This document shows positions 7,483 through 16,014 of a stretch of 64,000 bases of DNA, one piece after another. Position 1 is the first letter of the stretch; each line of letters opens with the position of its first letter. The DNA comes from Lentisphaera marina (GTDB lineage: Bacteria > Verrucomicrobiota > Lentisphaeria > Lentisphaerales > Lentisphaeraceae), in contig NZ_JAQZZL010000001.1 of NCBI RefSeq assembly GCF_028745505.1, forward strand, positions 868,001-932,000. Reading direction: 5' to 3'. The notes under the pieces were generated by a model, which was not told the DNA's origin, made no database searches, and saw only the letters and a list, made by a program, of their open reading frames with translations. Made by a program: the position numbers and the translations under genes.

Positions 7483-10209
7483 TTAAATAGAGATGATTTG
7501 TTTTTTATTTTTACTAGCTTTAATGGGCTGTGAAGCTTTGTCTAGAATTTTGAAATCGCTGAATTCAGCGCTGGAAGCATTTTCATCTTTTGAAGAAGTA
7601 GAGAACATGCCAATGTAGAGTTTGGAAGGTAAAACAACTGTTGCCTTATATTGCTCAGTCCAAGAATTATTATCCGCTGAATAAGATGCAGTAAAATCAT
7701 TTCCTGAACGAGTGATTTTTAACCAGATTGGAAGGTGATTAGTTCCATTTTCGTGATTTCCTATACCTACCTGACCTTTACTGTGCCTAAGGAAAGCACA
7801 AGTTCTAAATAGGGTGTGTGCAAATGAAAACATGGGAGAGTTGTCTTCTAGACTTTCTCGAAACATTAAGCCATAGAAATCAAAATGGACACGACTTTCA
7901 CCTATGATGGCATTGATCCTTACAACGATGCTTCCATCTCCTTCGAATTCTCTGAAGACGAAATTGAAACTATCTTTGGTTTTGCCGATCCCATCAGCGC
8001 CTGAACCACTGATAATTAACTTCCCACCCCTCATTTGAATCGTACCGGGAACGGGGGCAGCACCGATATTTTTGGATTGCCAAGGGGCGGGAAGTTGAGC
8101 GTCTGAAGATGTGCTTGAAGTGGGATTATTAATTGGAGTTGCTTTGATTTTGTTGGTAGAAGGTTTTTTGCTAGGACCAGCTTTAATTTCTTTAGCTTTT
8201 TTGAGGCCATCAACTTTTTCCTCAAGCTCAATGGAGACTTCGATCTGATCGTTGAATTGCTTTTCATAATCTGCAGAACTGAGTTCCAAGCCACCACCAT
8301 TCATAAGAATAGTCTGAGGATATTGACCGCCGATCCACTGAATATTGCGCATTTGACGTCCTTTGCCGTGTTTAGAGTTGGCACGGAAGCTTTGTGTGTG
8401 GCCATTGGAATTGACTCTTAGCGTACTGTTAAAGGTAAGATGATCGAGTGTTTGCCAGTCTTTAGGTGCGCCATTATGAGTGTTTTTCAGAGGCTTTAAA
8501 TCAGCAATATCAATTTCCACTCTTTGCCAATCATTAGATTTTTTTAGAGCTTTGACGACATAGAACAGACCTGCGGCGTATTCGCGGCCATATTTGGAGT
8601 AGGAATTGAATTCGAGTTCAAGTATGAGGTTTTCGGCATCGGGATCAAGAACATCTACAGAAAGTTTTGCTCCGATGGGACCACGCCACTTGGGGTCGCG
8701 AATCTTACGGGTATGAATGGCGGTCTGGGAGTAAGCATACCAATCTGGCAAATCGGCTTTTAGTATATCTTTTTCAATGATACGAGTGAATTGATCGCTC
8801 ACGACCGGGTCGGCTTTTTGAACTTCTGGAATTTCAAACTTTTGGATATTAGTACTCAAAATGAAGGTATCTGCGGGCTTCGCATTCCAGCGTGGTCCCT
8901 GAAGTTTTAAGTGTTTCGGATGTTTGTAGAAGACATTGGCCATGGCAAAAAAGCCAAGATCCTTAGAAAGAATGGGAGCAGAAGCGATGTACTTATTACC
9001 GACTTTTTTTGCCTTGGCGGTGCGATTAAAACGGAACTGCCCATTGGGATCTTGAGAATAAAAAATTTGAACGTGATCTATTTCCTGTGAACCGTCGGGA
9101 ATGAGGGTGATAATGGGACCATTTTTGTCGCCCTTTAAATCAACTTTGATTTCCGGAGTTTTAGGAAGTTGATAAGTTCCCTTTAGGTATTGCTCGAACA
9201 TGAGTAAGTCCACATAGGAAGATTCGTGCGCGTGGCGATGGTTTAAATGAGAACTAATGGAGTAACGTACCGAGTTTGAGGAGGGAATGTTTTGCCAGTT
9301 AAAAGCCATGTTTGACATCATCCCATTAAAATCGTTTTGCGGGCCATTGTACATAATTGGAGCGCTGATGTAGGGGAGCATTTGTGCGTCATCAATGTAT
9401 TTCGCGTAGAGAGCCGTGATGGGCTGAGGGCGAGCCGAATTACCTTTGCGTTTCTTGAGCTCAGCAGGAGCCGCACCAGTCCCACCACAGGAAGGGACGG
9501 CGACTTTGACTCTCTTGTCAGTACCCGCAAGCATGACGGACAATTTTCCGCCCATGGAGTGACCATGCACACCGATTTTATTTGCATCAACAAAATTGAG
9601 TTTTTGTAATAAGGTGATGGCGCGTTTATTGGCCATATTGATTAGAAACCAGTTGTTGTTACGCGGGGATTCAAAGTCATCGTAACTCACGGGGCCGGGG
9701 GCGGTTTTAGCGTACCAAGCATTATTCTTTTGGGTGGCATCTAATGGTGCCCAATCAGTTCCGATTTTACCTTCTCCGGGCTTACCTTTTTCTTGATGCT
9801 CCATGAGGCGACCACCCCAGTTTGTTGCGAGAACCGCATAACCATTTTGGGCAATGCCTTGAGCATAATCACCCATGGCGCGCTGGCCACCACCATGAAT
9901 CTGAACGATGCCAGGAAGTTTGCCATTATTTTTTATGGGATAAGCCAGGTAGCCACCCATGCGAACTTTTTTACCTTTGAAAGTGCCGACCACATAGGAA
10001 ATCATTTGCACCGTAACGCCATTCTTTTCATACTCATGAAGAACTTGAGTTTCCAGGGGATCTTTTTCACTGTCAAAAGTGGCCCATAGTGAAGGTATAT
10101 CTGCGGGTAGAGTTTGAGGTGATAGAGGCGGCAGGCTGTCATTTGATTTGTCACTAGCATTTGCGGATAGCGCAAAAAGTAAGGCGAGAGAAGTAAAGGT
10201 TTTGAGCAT
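7483..10209 (-). CDS. Secreted alpha/beta-hydrolase (acetyl-xylan-esterase-like) with DUF1349-like C-terminal module
   Basis: The 908-residue protein begins with a signal peptide (MLKTFTSLALLFALSANA). Residues about 70-330 form an alpha/beta-hydrolase: PGIVQIHGGGQR for the oxyanion region, VHGHSMGGKLSVMLAG for the nucleophile elbow (G-H-S-M-G) and SHLNHRHAHES near the expected His. A middle beta-rich part follows. A Lys/Ser/Thr-rich linker at about 670-710 leads to a C-terminal domain (PAPWQSKNIGAAPVPG onward) resembling DUF1349/LamG-like carbohydrate-binding modules. It is probably an esterase that removes acyl groups from polysaccharide, anchored to substrate by the C-terminal module; the substrate is inferred from context. 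It forms a tight unit with the double SGNH gene downstream. Confidence 0.78.
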   Translation of the reverse strand: MLKTFTSLALLFALSANASDKSNDSLPPLSPQTLPADIPSLWATFDSEKDPLETQVLHEYEKNGVTVQMISYVVGTFKGKKVRMGGYLAYPIKNNGKLPGIVQIHGGGQRAMGDYAQGIAQNGYAVLATNWGGRLMEHQEKGKPGEGKIGTDWAPLDATQKNNAWYAKTAPGPVSYDDFESPRNNNWFLINMANKRAITLLQKLNFVDANKIGVHGHSMGGKLSVMLAGTDKRVKVAVPSCGGTGAAPAELKKRKGNSARPQPITALYAKYIDDAQMLPYISAPIMYNGPQNDFNGMMSNMAFNWQNIPSSNSVRYSISSHLNHRHAHESSYVDLLMFEQYLKGTYQLPKTPEIKVDLKGDKNGPIITLIPDGSQEIDHVQIFYSQDPNGQFRFNRTAKAKKVGNKYIASAPILSKDLGFFAMANVFYKHPKHLKLQGPRWNAKPADTFILSTNIQKFEIPEVQKADPVVSDQFTRIIEKDILKADLPDWYAYSQTAIHTRKIRDPKWRGPIGAKLSVDVLDPDAENLILELEFNSYSKYGREYAAGLFYVVKALKKSNDWQRVEIDIADLKPLKNTHNGAPKDWQTLDHLTFNSTLRVNSNGHTQSFRANSKHGKGRQMRNIQWIGGQYPQTILMNGGGLELSSADYEKQFNDQIEVSIELEEKVDGLKKAKEIKAGPSKKPSTNKIKATPINNPTSSTSSDAQLPAPWQSKNIGAAPVPGTIQMRGGKLIISGSGADGIGKTKDSFNFVFREFEGDGSIVVRINAIIGESRVHFDFYGLMFRESLEDNSPMFSFAHTLFRTCAFLRHSKGQVGIGNHENGTNHLPIWLKITRSGNDFTASYSADNNSWTEQYKATVVLPSKLYIGMFSTSSKDENASSAEFSDFKILDKASQPIKASKNKKQIISI

Positions 10210-10304
10210 GATTAATCCAGGAATTAGAATTTTTTAAATGAATCTATAATATCTAGCAGGAGTGCTTTATGATTTGATACAGCTAATAAGCTTTTTATAA
10301 GTTT

Positions 10305-11108
10305 TTAGTCACCTGCAGCCGTGGTCCACATGCCAGCGGGATCGGTGGGGTTACCATTGCCGACGACGACGCCAGAGTAAGGATGATGAGCTTCAACATG
10401 ACCATCGGCTAAAAGGAAGTTTACTTTTTCCTTGTTGTGAAGATCTAGAGTCGTGTTGGTGGCATTTGGATTAGCCCAAAAGCCATTGCCATTAGGACCA
10501 GCTTGAAGCTCTGGGTGGAAAACCATTCCACCTGAACCTTGAGTGAGAGTGGAATCATTTCCAGTTAAATCAATTTCAGTAAGGGCAATAGTACCACTAA
10601 CATCAGCGATAGTATTAATTTTGCGGTTTAATGCTTCGTTTGCATTTACTAAGTATGTTGAAAAGCGATCTTTGAGTCCCCAAGCAATCCATCCGTTATT
10701 TTCAGCTGGCATGACATAGCTATTGCGAGGGCGGTCTGGAATGTTTTGGTTATATTGCTCTTTGGCACTGGGGCAAAGTAAAACATCTAAGGCTTGAGCG
10801 GCAGTCCAAGTAGTAGCAACTAGAGTCGCATGGTCAATATTATCTCCGCTTAAATAAGTACGGAGTTGATCATCCCAACCATAAGCTCCTGGGTAATAAG
10901 CGTAAGGGATAGATCCGTCATTATCGTCGTAGTATAGAGCTAAGGCAGTCCCAATATTTTTTTGGTTATTAAGACAGGAAACTTGTCTAGCCGAGCCACG
11001 AGCCGATTTGAGTGAAGGTAGTAGGAGTGATGCTAAGATACCGATAATGGCGACAACCACGAGTAATTCGATGAGAGTGAAGCATTTTGTCTGTCTTGAA
11101 CAAATCAT
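10305..11108 (-). CDS. Pseudopilin-like protein with H-x9-DG C-terminal domain
   Basis: A nine-residue leader ending in KC precedes [20 protein letters not shown], the class III signal and hydrophobic helix of type IV prepilins and pseudopilins. The residue at -1 is Cys, not Gly. The [20 protein letters not shown] segment and the C-terminal [20 protein letters not shown] block (an H-x9-DG match) are shared with the other two pseudopilins in the window. It lies 95 nt upstream of the start of the large alpha/beta-hydrolase and downstream of the alpha-galactosidase terminator, so it probably heads its own transcript with the esterases. The role in secretion or surface assembly is family inference. 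Confidence 0.88.
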   Translation of the reverse strand: MICSRQTKCFTLIELLVVVAIIGILASLLLPSLKSARGSARQVSCLNNQKNIGTALALYYDDNDGSIPYAYYPGAYGWDDQLRTYLSGDNIDHATLVATTWTAAQALDVLLCPSAKEQYNQNIPDRPRNSYVMPAENNGWIAWGLKDRFSTYLVNANEALNRKINTIADVSGTIALTEIDLTGNDSTLTQGSGGMVFHPELQAGPNGNGFWANPNATNTTLDLHNKEKVNFLLADGHVEAHHPYSGVVVGNGNPTDPAGMWTTAAGD

Positions 11109-11250
11109 ATTAAACCCCTTAATTTTAGTTCGTTTTTTAAATAAGTTGAAAAGCAGAGCTGATTAGGCTTTGGGTTTCATGTCTTTAAGCATTAAAACGA
11201 CAGGGCTTTAGGTGATCTCAACGACTTTTATGATTTATTTTAAATTTTTA

Positions 11251-11284
11251 GAAAAAAAAACGGAGTCACTTGGACTCCGTTTTT
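11251..11284 (-). terminator. Rho-independent terminator of the alpha-galactosidase gene
   Basis: A perfect 8-bp stem ACGGAGTC/GACTCCGT with a 5-nt loop (11260-11280) is followed on the minus strand by nine consecutive T. It starts about 20 nt after the alpha-galactosidase stop, which separates that gene from the downstream pseudopilin. Confidence 0.9.
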
Positions 11285-11301
11285 AATTAATTGAAAAGTG
11301 C

Positions 11302-13563
11302 TTACTTAATTTTTAATGAAACACTCTGCTTAGTATCGAACTTTCTACCAGTGAGACTGACTTTCCAAAGGTTCTTACCCGCTTTTGCGATACCCGCAAT
11401 TTTACAGTTTTCTGCGGAACCCGCAGTGAGCTCTTTCTCTGAGTAGAAAATTAGGTCACCGTTTTGAGCACCAGCATTAGTAAGCTTGATGTTTACCATG
11501 CTCTTAGTCGTGAAGATTTCTTTCACTTCTGTAGCACCGATTGACAAGTGAAGGTTAGAACCTACGAGCTGAGGAGCGCCACCTTTTATAGGAGTGAAAC
11601 GTAGAAGCTCAGAAGCATTCTTGGCGAGAGCCTTAGCCGTGTAGCTGTCTTTAGTGTATCCGGTAACTTCGTTTTTCCAGAAGTCGTAGATCGCACAGTT
11701 TGTATCAGCTGGGAGGCCAGCTTCAACAAAATCTATACTAATGTCGTGAGACTTCTCTTTGTCAGAGTTATATAAATTGTAGACCGCGAAATTTCCATAA
11801 GTACGTTGAGCGTTAAAACCAAAGACTGAGTTTTCAGCTGATTTACCAAGAGTAAGAAGGCGTGAGTTTTCAGCACTACCAGGACGCATGATTTCGTAGT
11901 TGCGCCACACAGCTTTTACATCGTCTTTATTTACTGGTTCAGAAATCATTGCTGTACCACCAGTTAAAGCGACAGTGTTGTGCCAAGTTTTCCACATGTC
12001 TTCACCTTGTGGAGTGTAACCCACGCGGCGAGAAGGAAGTTTCACGTCGAGGTAAGAAACGTCGGCATCATTATTCCACCAAACGCGGTTAAAAATCTGG
12101 AAACGGAGTACGGATTCGAGGCAGTGCGAGAAGTGAGCTGGGTGTGAGTCTGGTCCGACGCGAGCCGCATTCACAAAGCCAATAACGCCACGAGTTGGTT
12201 GTCCTAAGCATGAGAGGATGTACATATCTTCACCAGCGGCATCGCGGTAAAGCGTGTAGAGATTACGGAAAGCCTGAAGACGAGTGATTTTAGGATCAAC
12301 GAATTGATTGCCAATACCATTGAAGTCGATTTTGATATAGCCGTAACCATTGTCACGAGCCGTTTCGATCACTTGACGAAGGAATTTTTTAGATTTTGGG
12401 TGAGAAGGATTGATCCAGTTGGCACCATCCGGGTGAAAGGGGTTGGGGTTCATGAAGCTGGAAATACCTTTAGCATTTGTTTGAATAGCTTCAGGATTAG
12501 CCTTCTTCCAAGGGTGCTCGGGATTAACCATAAGTGGAGCGAACCAGACGCCAGGAATCATACCAGCTTCGCGAACTTTCTTTGCAACGCGAGACATGTT
12601 GGATGGGAATTTGGCATTGCCATTCCAGTTACCGTCCATGATTTGATAGCCATCGTCAATTTGAACAATACCCTTACCAAAAGTGTTGGGGTTAGAGTCG
12701 AGGGTTTCGAGCACATCCATAACGTGAGCTTCGTCAATTTTAGTGGTGCGGTCATACCAGCTACACCAACCGTAAACGGGGCCTTTATTGCTGAGAGCTT
12801 TGTGTGTGTGAGCTACCCATTTAGTCCAAACATCTGTGTTTGTTTTTGCATCTTCAAAGATGAAGAGCATTTCTTCTGAGCGTCGGCTCTCACCTGGTTC
12901 AACAAGAACGCGATCCATTTCGGCATAGGCTTTAACTTCTTTGCCACGAATCTCAACTCTACAGTGAGCTTCTGCAGGACCAGCAGGACCCATGAGGAAA
13001 CTCTTGTCGTTTTCAGTGTTGACAAAAAGAGCGACTTCTTTTGCAGAGCCATTCATTTCCGCAAGAGTTTTTGCGTGATCGTGCTGCATGAGTGGAGTGA
13101 TGAGCCATTTTGCGGGATCCGCAATTTCGAACTGACCTGTGCCACCCATAGTGTCGAAAAGGTCGATTGTTGCTAGCTTTGCATTCTTGTCACTATGATT
13201 GTGAAAAATGCCTTGAACAGTAAAGGCTTTGAGGTCTTTGAGCTGCTTGATTTTCAAAGTGAATTTGTAGTCAGCGCCATCAGCTCCGTAAGTGGCTTCT
13301 GATTGAATAGCATCGCCGAAAGGAGTGCTAACTGTAGAGACAGAAACTTTGCCATTGAGCGGTAGGCTTTTTGTGCCGACGCGATGGTTTTTACCATCCA
13401 CATTATATACGGCAGATGCACTGGCAGTGAAGTTGGCAGAGAAATCGCTTTTAACTGTATAAGTATCGGCTTTCGGTGTGAAAGTCGCTTCTGCCGCGGT
13501 GGCAGAGAGCATGGAAGCAATGAATAGAGAGCTAAAAAGCTTAAATCTATTTCTTTTAATCAT
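11302..13563 (-). CDS. Secreted alpha-galactosidase-like glycoside hydrolase (GH36/raffinose-synthase type)
   Basis: A signal peptide (FKLFSSLFIASMLSATAAEA) precedes an N-terminal beta-sandwich. The catalytic barrel starts near residue 262 with GWCSWYDRTTKI, followed by GIVQIDDGYQ and IPGVWFAPLMV. YGYIKIDFNG carries the presumed nucleophile Asp and ARVGPDSHP the presumed acid/base Asp, both near residues 405-475. This motif order is that of clan GH-D, GH36 and raffinose-synthase-like enzymes. The C-terminal 200 residues are beta-rich. The enzyme would release alpha-linked galactose, or a related sugar, from oligosaccharides or algal galactans in the periplasm or outside. It is flanked by secreted esterases, which supports a polysaccharide role. 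Exact linkage is not determinable. Confidence 0.85.
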   Translation of the reverse strand: MIKRNRFKLFSSLFIASMLSATAAEATFTPKADTYTVKSDFSANFTASASAVYNVDGKNHRVGTKSLPLNGKVSVSTVSTPFGDAIQSEATYGADGADYKFTLKIKQLKDLKAFTVQGIFHNHSDKNAKLATIDLFDTMGGTGQFEIADPAKWLITPLMQHDHAKTLAEMNGSAKEVALFVNTENDKSFLMGPAGPAEAHCRVEIRGKEVKAYAEMDRVLVEPGESRRSEEMLFIFEDAKTNTDVWTKWVAHTHKALSNKGPVYGWCSWYDRTTKIDEAHVMDVLETLDSNPNTFGKGIVQIDDGYQIMDGNWNGNAKFPSNMSRVAKKVREAGMIPGVWFAPLMVNPEHPWKKANPEAIQTNAKGISSFMNPNPFHPDGANWINPSHPKSKKFLRQVIETARDNGYGYIKIDFNGIGNQFVDPKITRLQAFRNLYTLYRDAAGEDMYILSCLGQPTRGVIGFVNAARVGPDSHPAHFSHCLESVLRFQIFNRVWWNNDADVSYLDVKLPSRRVGYTPQGEDMWKTWHNTVALTGGTAMISEPVNKDDVKAVWRNYEIMRPGSAENSRLLTLGKSAENSVFGFNAQRTYGNFAVYNLYNSDKEKSHDISIDFVEAGLPADTNCAIYDFWKNEVTGYTKDSYTAKALAKNASELLRFTPIKGGAPQLVGSNLHLSIGATEVKEIFTTKSMVNIKLTNAGAQNGDLIFYSEKELTAGSAENCKIAGIAKAGKNLWKVSLTGRKFDTKQSVSLKIK

Positions 13564-13726
13564 AGGGGGTCTCCAGTTGTTATGATTATTTTAATCTATG
13601 TGATTGTTTGGGGATTGTGTCTGTGATCATTAATACGAAGGTCGTTTATTAAATCTCAACGAGTTTTGTTATTTTCTTAAGCAATAGTTTTGGGATGGTG
13701 CTACAATTAGGTTTAAAAATATGAGA

Positions 13727-15880
13727 TTATTTTGAAAAATGAGCATCGGCCCAGTTGGCGTGATCACCACCTTTATTAGCATTAGCCTGCTCTACAATGA
13801 GGCTAAGTTTTTGATGGCCACTAACGTTGATTTGTAAGTTTTTGACTTCTTGATTAGCGCTCGAAATATTTCCACTATTAAAAACTTCTTTATCATCGAC
13901 GAGGATTTTCATGCGAAGTTCGCCGCGTTGAGCATCATCCGCACCTGGGGTGACATTGAAATAGTGGCAGTTTTTGGGGATAAGAAAAGTGAGTTTGGAG
14001 TCGGCGTGTAAACCTAAGCCACGTTGATACTTCTTGCCGAGCATGGAAATAGCTGTACCCGATACAGATTTATCTTTCATAACACGCCAAAAAGAATATG
14101 ATTCGATAGCCATTTCGGGACTTAGGTAGACTTTATCCTGATTCATTATGGGAGCTTTAGCGGGTTTAGGAGTCGTTTCAATCCATTCAAAATTGGCGAA
14201 AATGACTTTTGTAATGTCGGCACCTGGTTTCGGCGCAATTTGGATTTTTGTAGTCTCAGACCAAGCCTTTAATGGCGACTTGAGACTAGTACTGATGACT
14301 TGATCGGGACTGATGATCATTTCTTGCCATTCATCCGAAGCGGTGATCTCTAAATTGAATAGGTGATCTCGATTAACTCTCAAAATTAGGCTTTGAGGTT
14401 GAGTACAGTAAAATTTGAATTTCAAATGAGCCCCTTTAGGCGCGCGCCATTTGGGGTCACTAAATTGTTCATTGGTGGTGCCACGATGTTTATTAAAGGG
14501 GCGGAAACCCATGATGCCGCCGACGCCTTCGACTGGAGCCGTGTCGGACCAGATTTGTGCCGATAAATCATTAGAAGGCTCATCGGTGGCAATGGCCTTG
14601 CCGAGTTTAGCGGGGATCGCAGCTTCAAAGTCACCTGATACAACGATATTATTTTTGTAATGAATATTAGCAAAGGCAAAAACATAATCATCGATATTCA
14701 TTACGGGTAGACTAGCTGACCAAGTATCTCCTTGGCGACTAGCGGTGGTATCTCGCCAAGCGCGCGTGTAGCTCACAGGGTTCTTTAGGGAATAATAAAT
14801 TTTGACCGATTCAACCTCTTCTGTAGAAGAGGGGGTGATGGTGTAATGTGGGACACCTTCAGCATTTAAACCTAGTGTTGAAACAGGGCGCTGGGGCCAA
14901 AAGTGATCTTTGCCGAGTACGTGTTTTTCCAGCCAGACTTTTGCATCGTCTCCCAGCTTTTCAGTGTTGTGATGACCACGAGCCTGCAGGGCATAATCCC
15001 AGGGACTTGTTTTAGGAAGGCCTTTAAAAATATGTTCACTGCGTTCATGGCCACCGTGATGATCGTTGGTGCCATTGAGCCATAGACATGCTGCATCGAT
15101 ATACGGTGCGTGAGCCTGCGGTGCGATAGTGCTGAGATAGAGCTTTTCGCCTGGGGTTTGCTTTGGCGCTTTGTAGGGGTTGTTGTAGAGCCAAACACTT
15201 TTGGTTCGGTAGTATTCCAGGTAGCCAATACCGAAATAAGCCACAATGGCTTTCACTCTTTCGTCCATACCTAGGTTCCACATGATCGTGCCACCATAGG
15301 AGTAGCCTTTCGCCCCGACGCGTGATTTATCGACTTCTTTTTGAGCAAGTAGGTAGCTCAGAGCTCTACGTTGAAGTGCGTACCAAAGATAGTCGTCAGT
15401 TTGTTTGGGATCAGTGATATAAGAGCCATCGGGAAGTTTGCTCTTGATGCGGTAACCCACTTTGGCATCGATATTGCCATAGCGTAATTTTTCTGGGTAT
15501 TTGGTGTAATGAGGACGATTACCTGATTTGCCACAGTAATCGTGGGCTAAAACGGCCCATCCATCATTGACATAAGACATGCTGATATTGGGGCGACCCA
15601 TCCAACCGTGGACATCCATGAGGGCAGGTGCTTGTTTGGCGCCATTTTTTACAGCGTATTTACAGTAGATGCGAACTTCTTCGCCGAGAACATAGGCGGA
15701 GATATATGCTTCTTTAAAGTAAATTCCATCGCGAACTTCTTCCAAAATAATTTCTTCTTTGAAGTTCCCTTTATCGGGATCGAAGTCGGCCCAGAGTTGA
15801 TGAGGGTTTTGGAATTCCCGGGCGTGAGTGAAAGTTGTTATTGCGCTGAGGGCAAAAAATACGAGTAAAATAGATTTCAT
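13727..15880 (-). CDS. Secreted alpha/beta-hydrolase with C-terminal NPCBM-like module
   Basis: Signal peptide MKSILLVFFALSAITTFTHA. The N-terminal half is an alpha/beta-hydrolase of the acetyl-xylan-esterase/dipeptidyl-peptidase-like kind: PALMDVHGWMG, VGAKGYSYGGTIMWN with the nucleophile Ser in GYSYG, and a late ARGHHNTEK that supplies a candidate His. The C-terminal 140 residues, from about VYLSPEMAIESYSFW to WADAHFSK, match the NPCBM pattern (GLGLHADSKLTFLIP, DDKEVFNSGNISS). NPCBM modules bind galactose-type sugars in characterised glycosidases, which agrees with the neighbouring alpha-galactosidase. It is the first gene of the hydrolase cluster, about 160 bp upstream of the alpha-galactosidase start. 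Esterase activity on acetylated glycans is inferred. Confidence 0.8.
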   Translation of the reverse strand: MKSILLVFFALSAITTFTHAREFQNPHQLWADFDPDKGNFKEEIILEEVRDGIYFKEAYISAYVLGEEVRIYCKYAVKNGAKQAPALMDVHGWMGRPNISMSYVNDGWAVLAHDYCGKSGNRPHYTKYPEKLRYGNIDAKVGYRIKSKLPDGSYITDPKQTDDYLWYALQRRALSYLLAQKEVDKSRVGAKGYSYGGTIMWNLGMDERVKAIVAYFGIGYLEYYRTKSVWLYNNPYKAPKQTPGEKLYLSTIAPQAHAPYIDAACLWLNGTNDHHGGHERSEHIFKGLPKTSPWDYALQARGHHNTEKLGDDAKVWLEKHVLGKDHFWPQRPVSTLGLNAEGVPHYTITPSSTEEVESVKIYYSLKNPVSYTRAWRDTTASRQGDTWSASLPVMNIDDYVFAFANIHYKNNIVVSGDFEAAIPAKLGKAIATDEPSNDLSAQIWSDTAPVEGVGGIMGFRPFNKHRGTTNEQFSDPKWRAPKGAHLKFKFYCTQPQSLILRVNRDHLFNLEITASDEWQEMIISPDQVISTSLKSPLKAWSETTKIQIAPKPGADITKVIFANFEWIETTPKPAKAPIMNQDKVYLSPEMAIESYSFWRVMKDKSVSGTAISMLGKKYQRGLGLHADSKLTFLIPKNCHYFNVTPGADDAQRGELRMKILVDDKEVFNSGNISSANQEVKNLQINVSGHQKLSLIVEQANANKGGDHANWADAHFSK

Positions 15881-16014
15881 AAATACGCTTTAATTTTTTA
15901 TGGTTAATTTAGAGCATGAGATAGGAGTCTAAGCATTTTTTTTGAGCACTTGATACATTTTTTTCGTACTAATCTGGTGAATAGCTTCGATTTCTTGCTG
16001 AATCTGATTTTTTC

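Noticed and set aside
12304..12879. A 191-codon plus-strand frame opposite the alpha-galactosidase
   Set aside because: It is antisense to a well-supported catalytic domain and shows no signal, domain or ribosome site.
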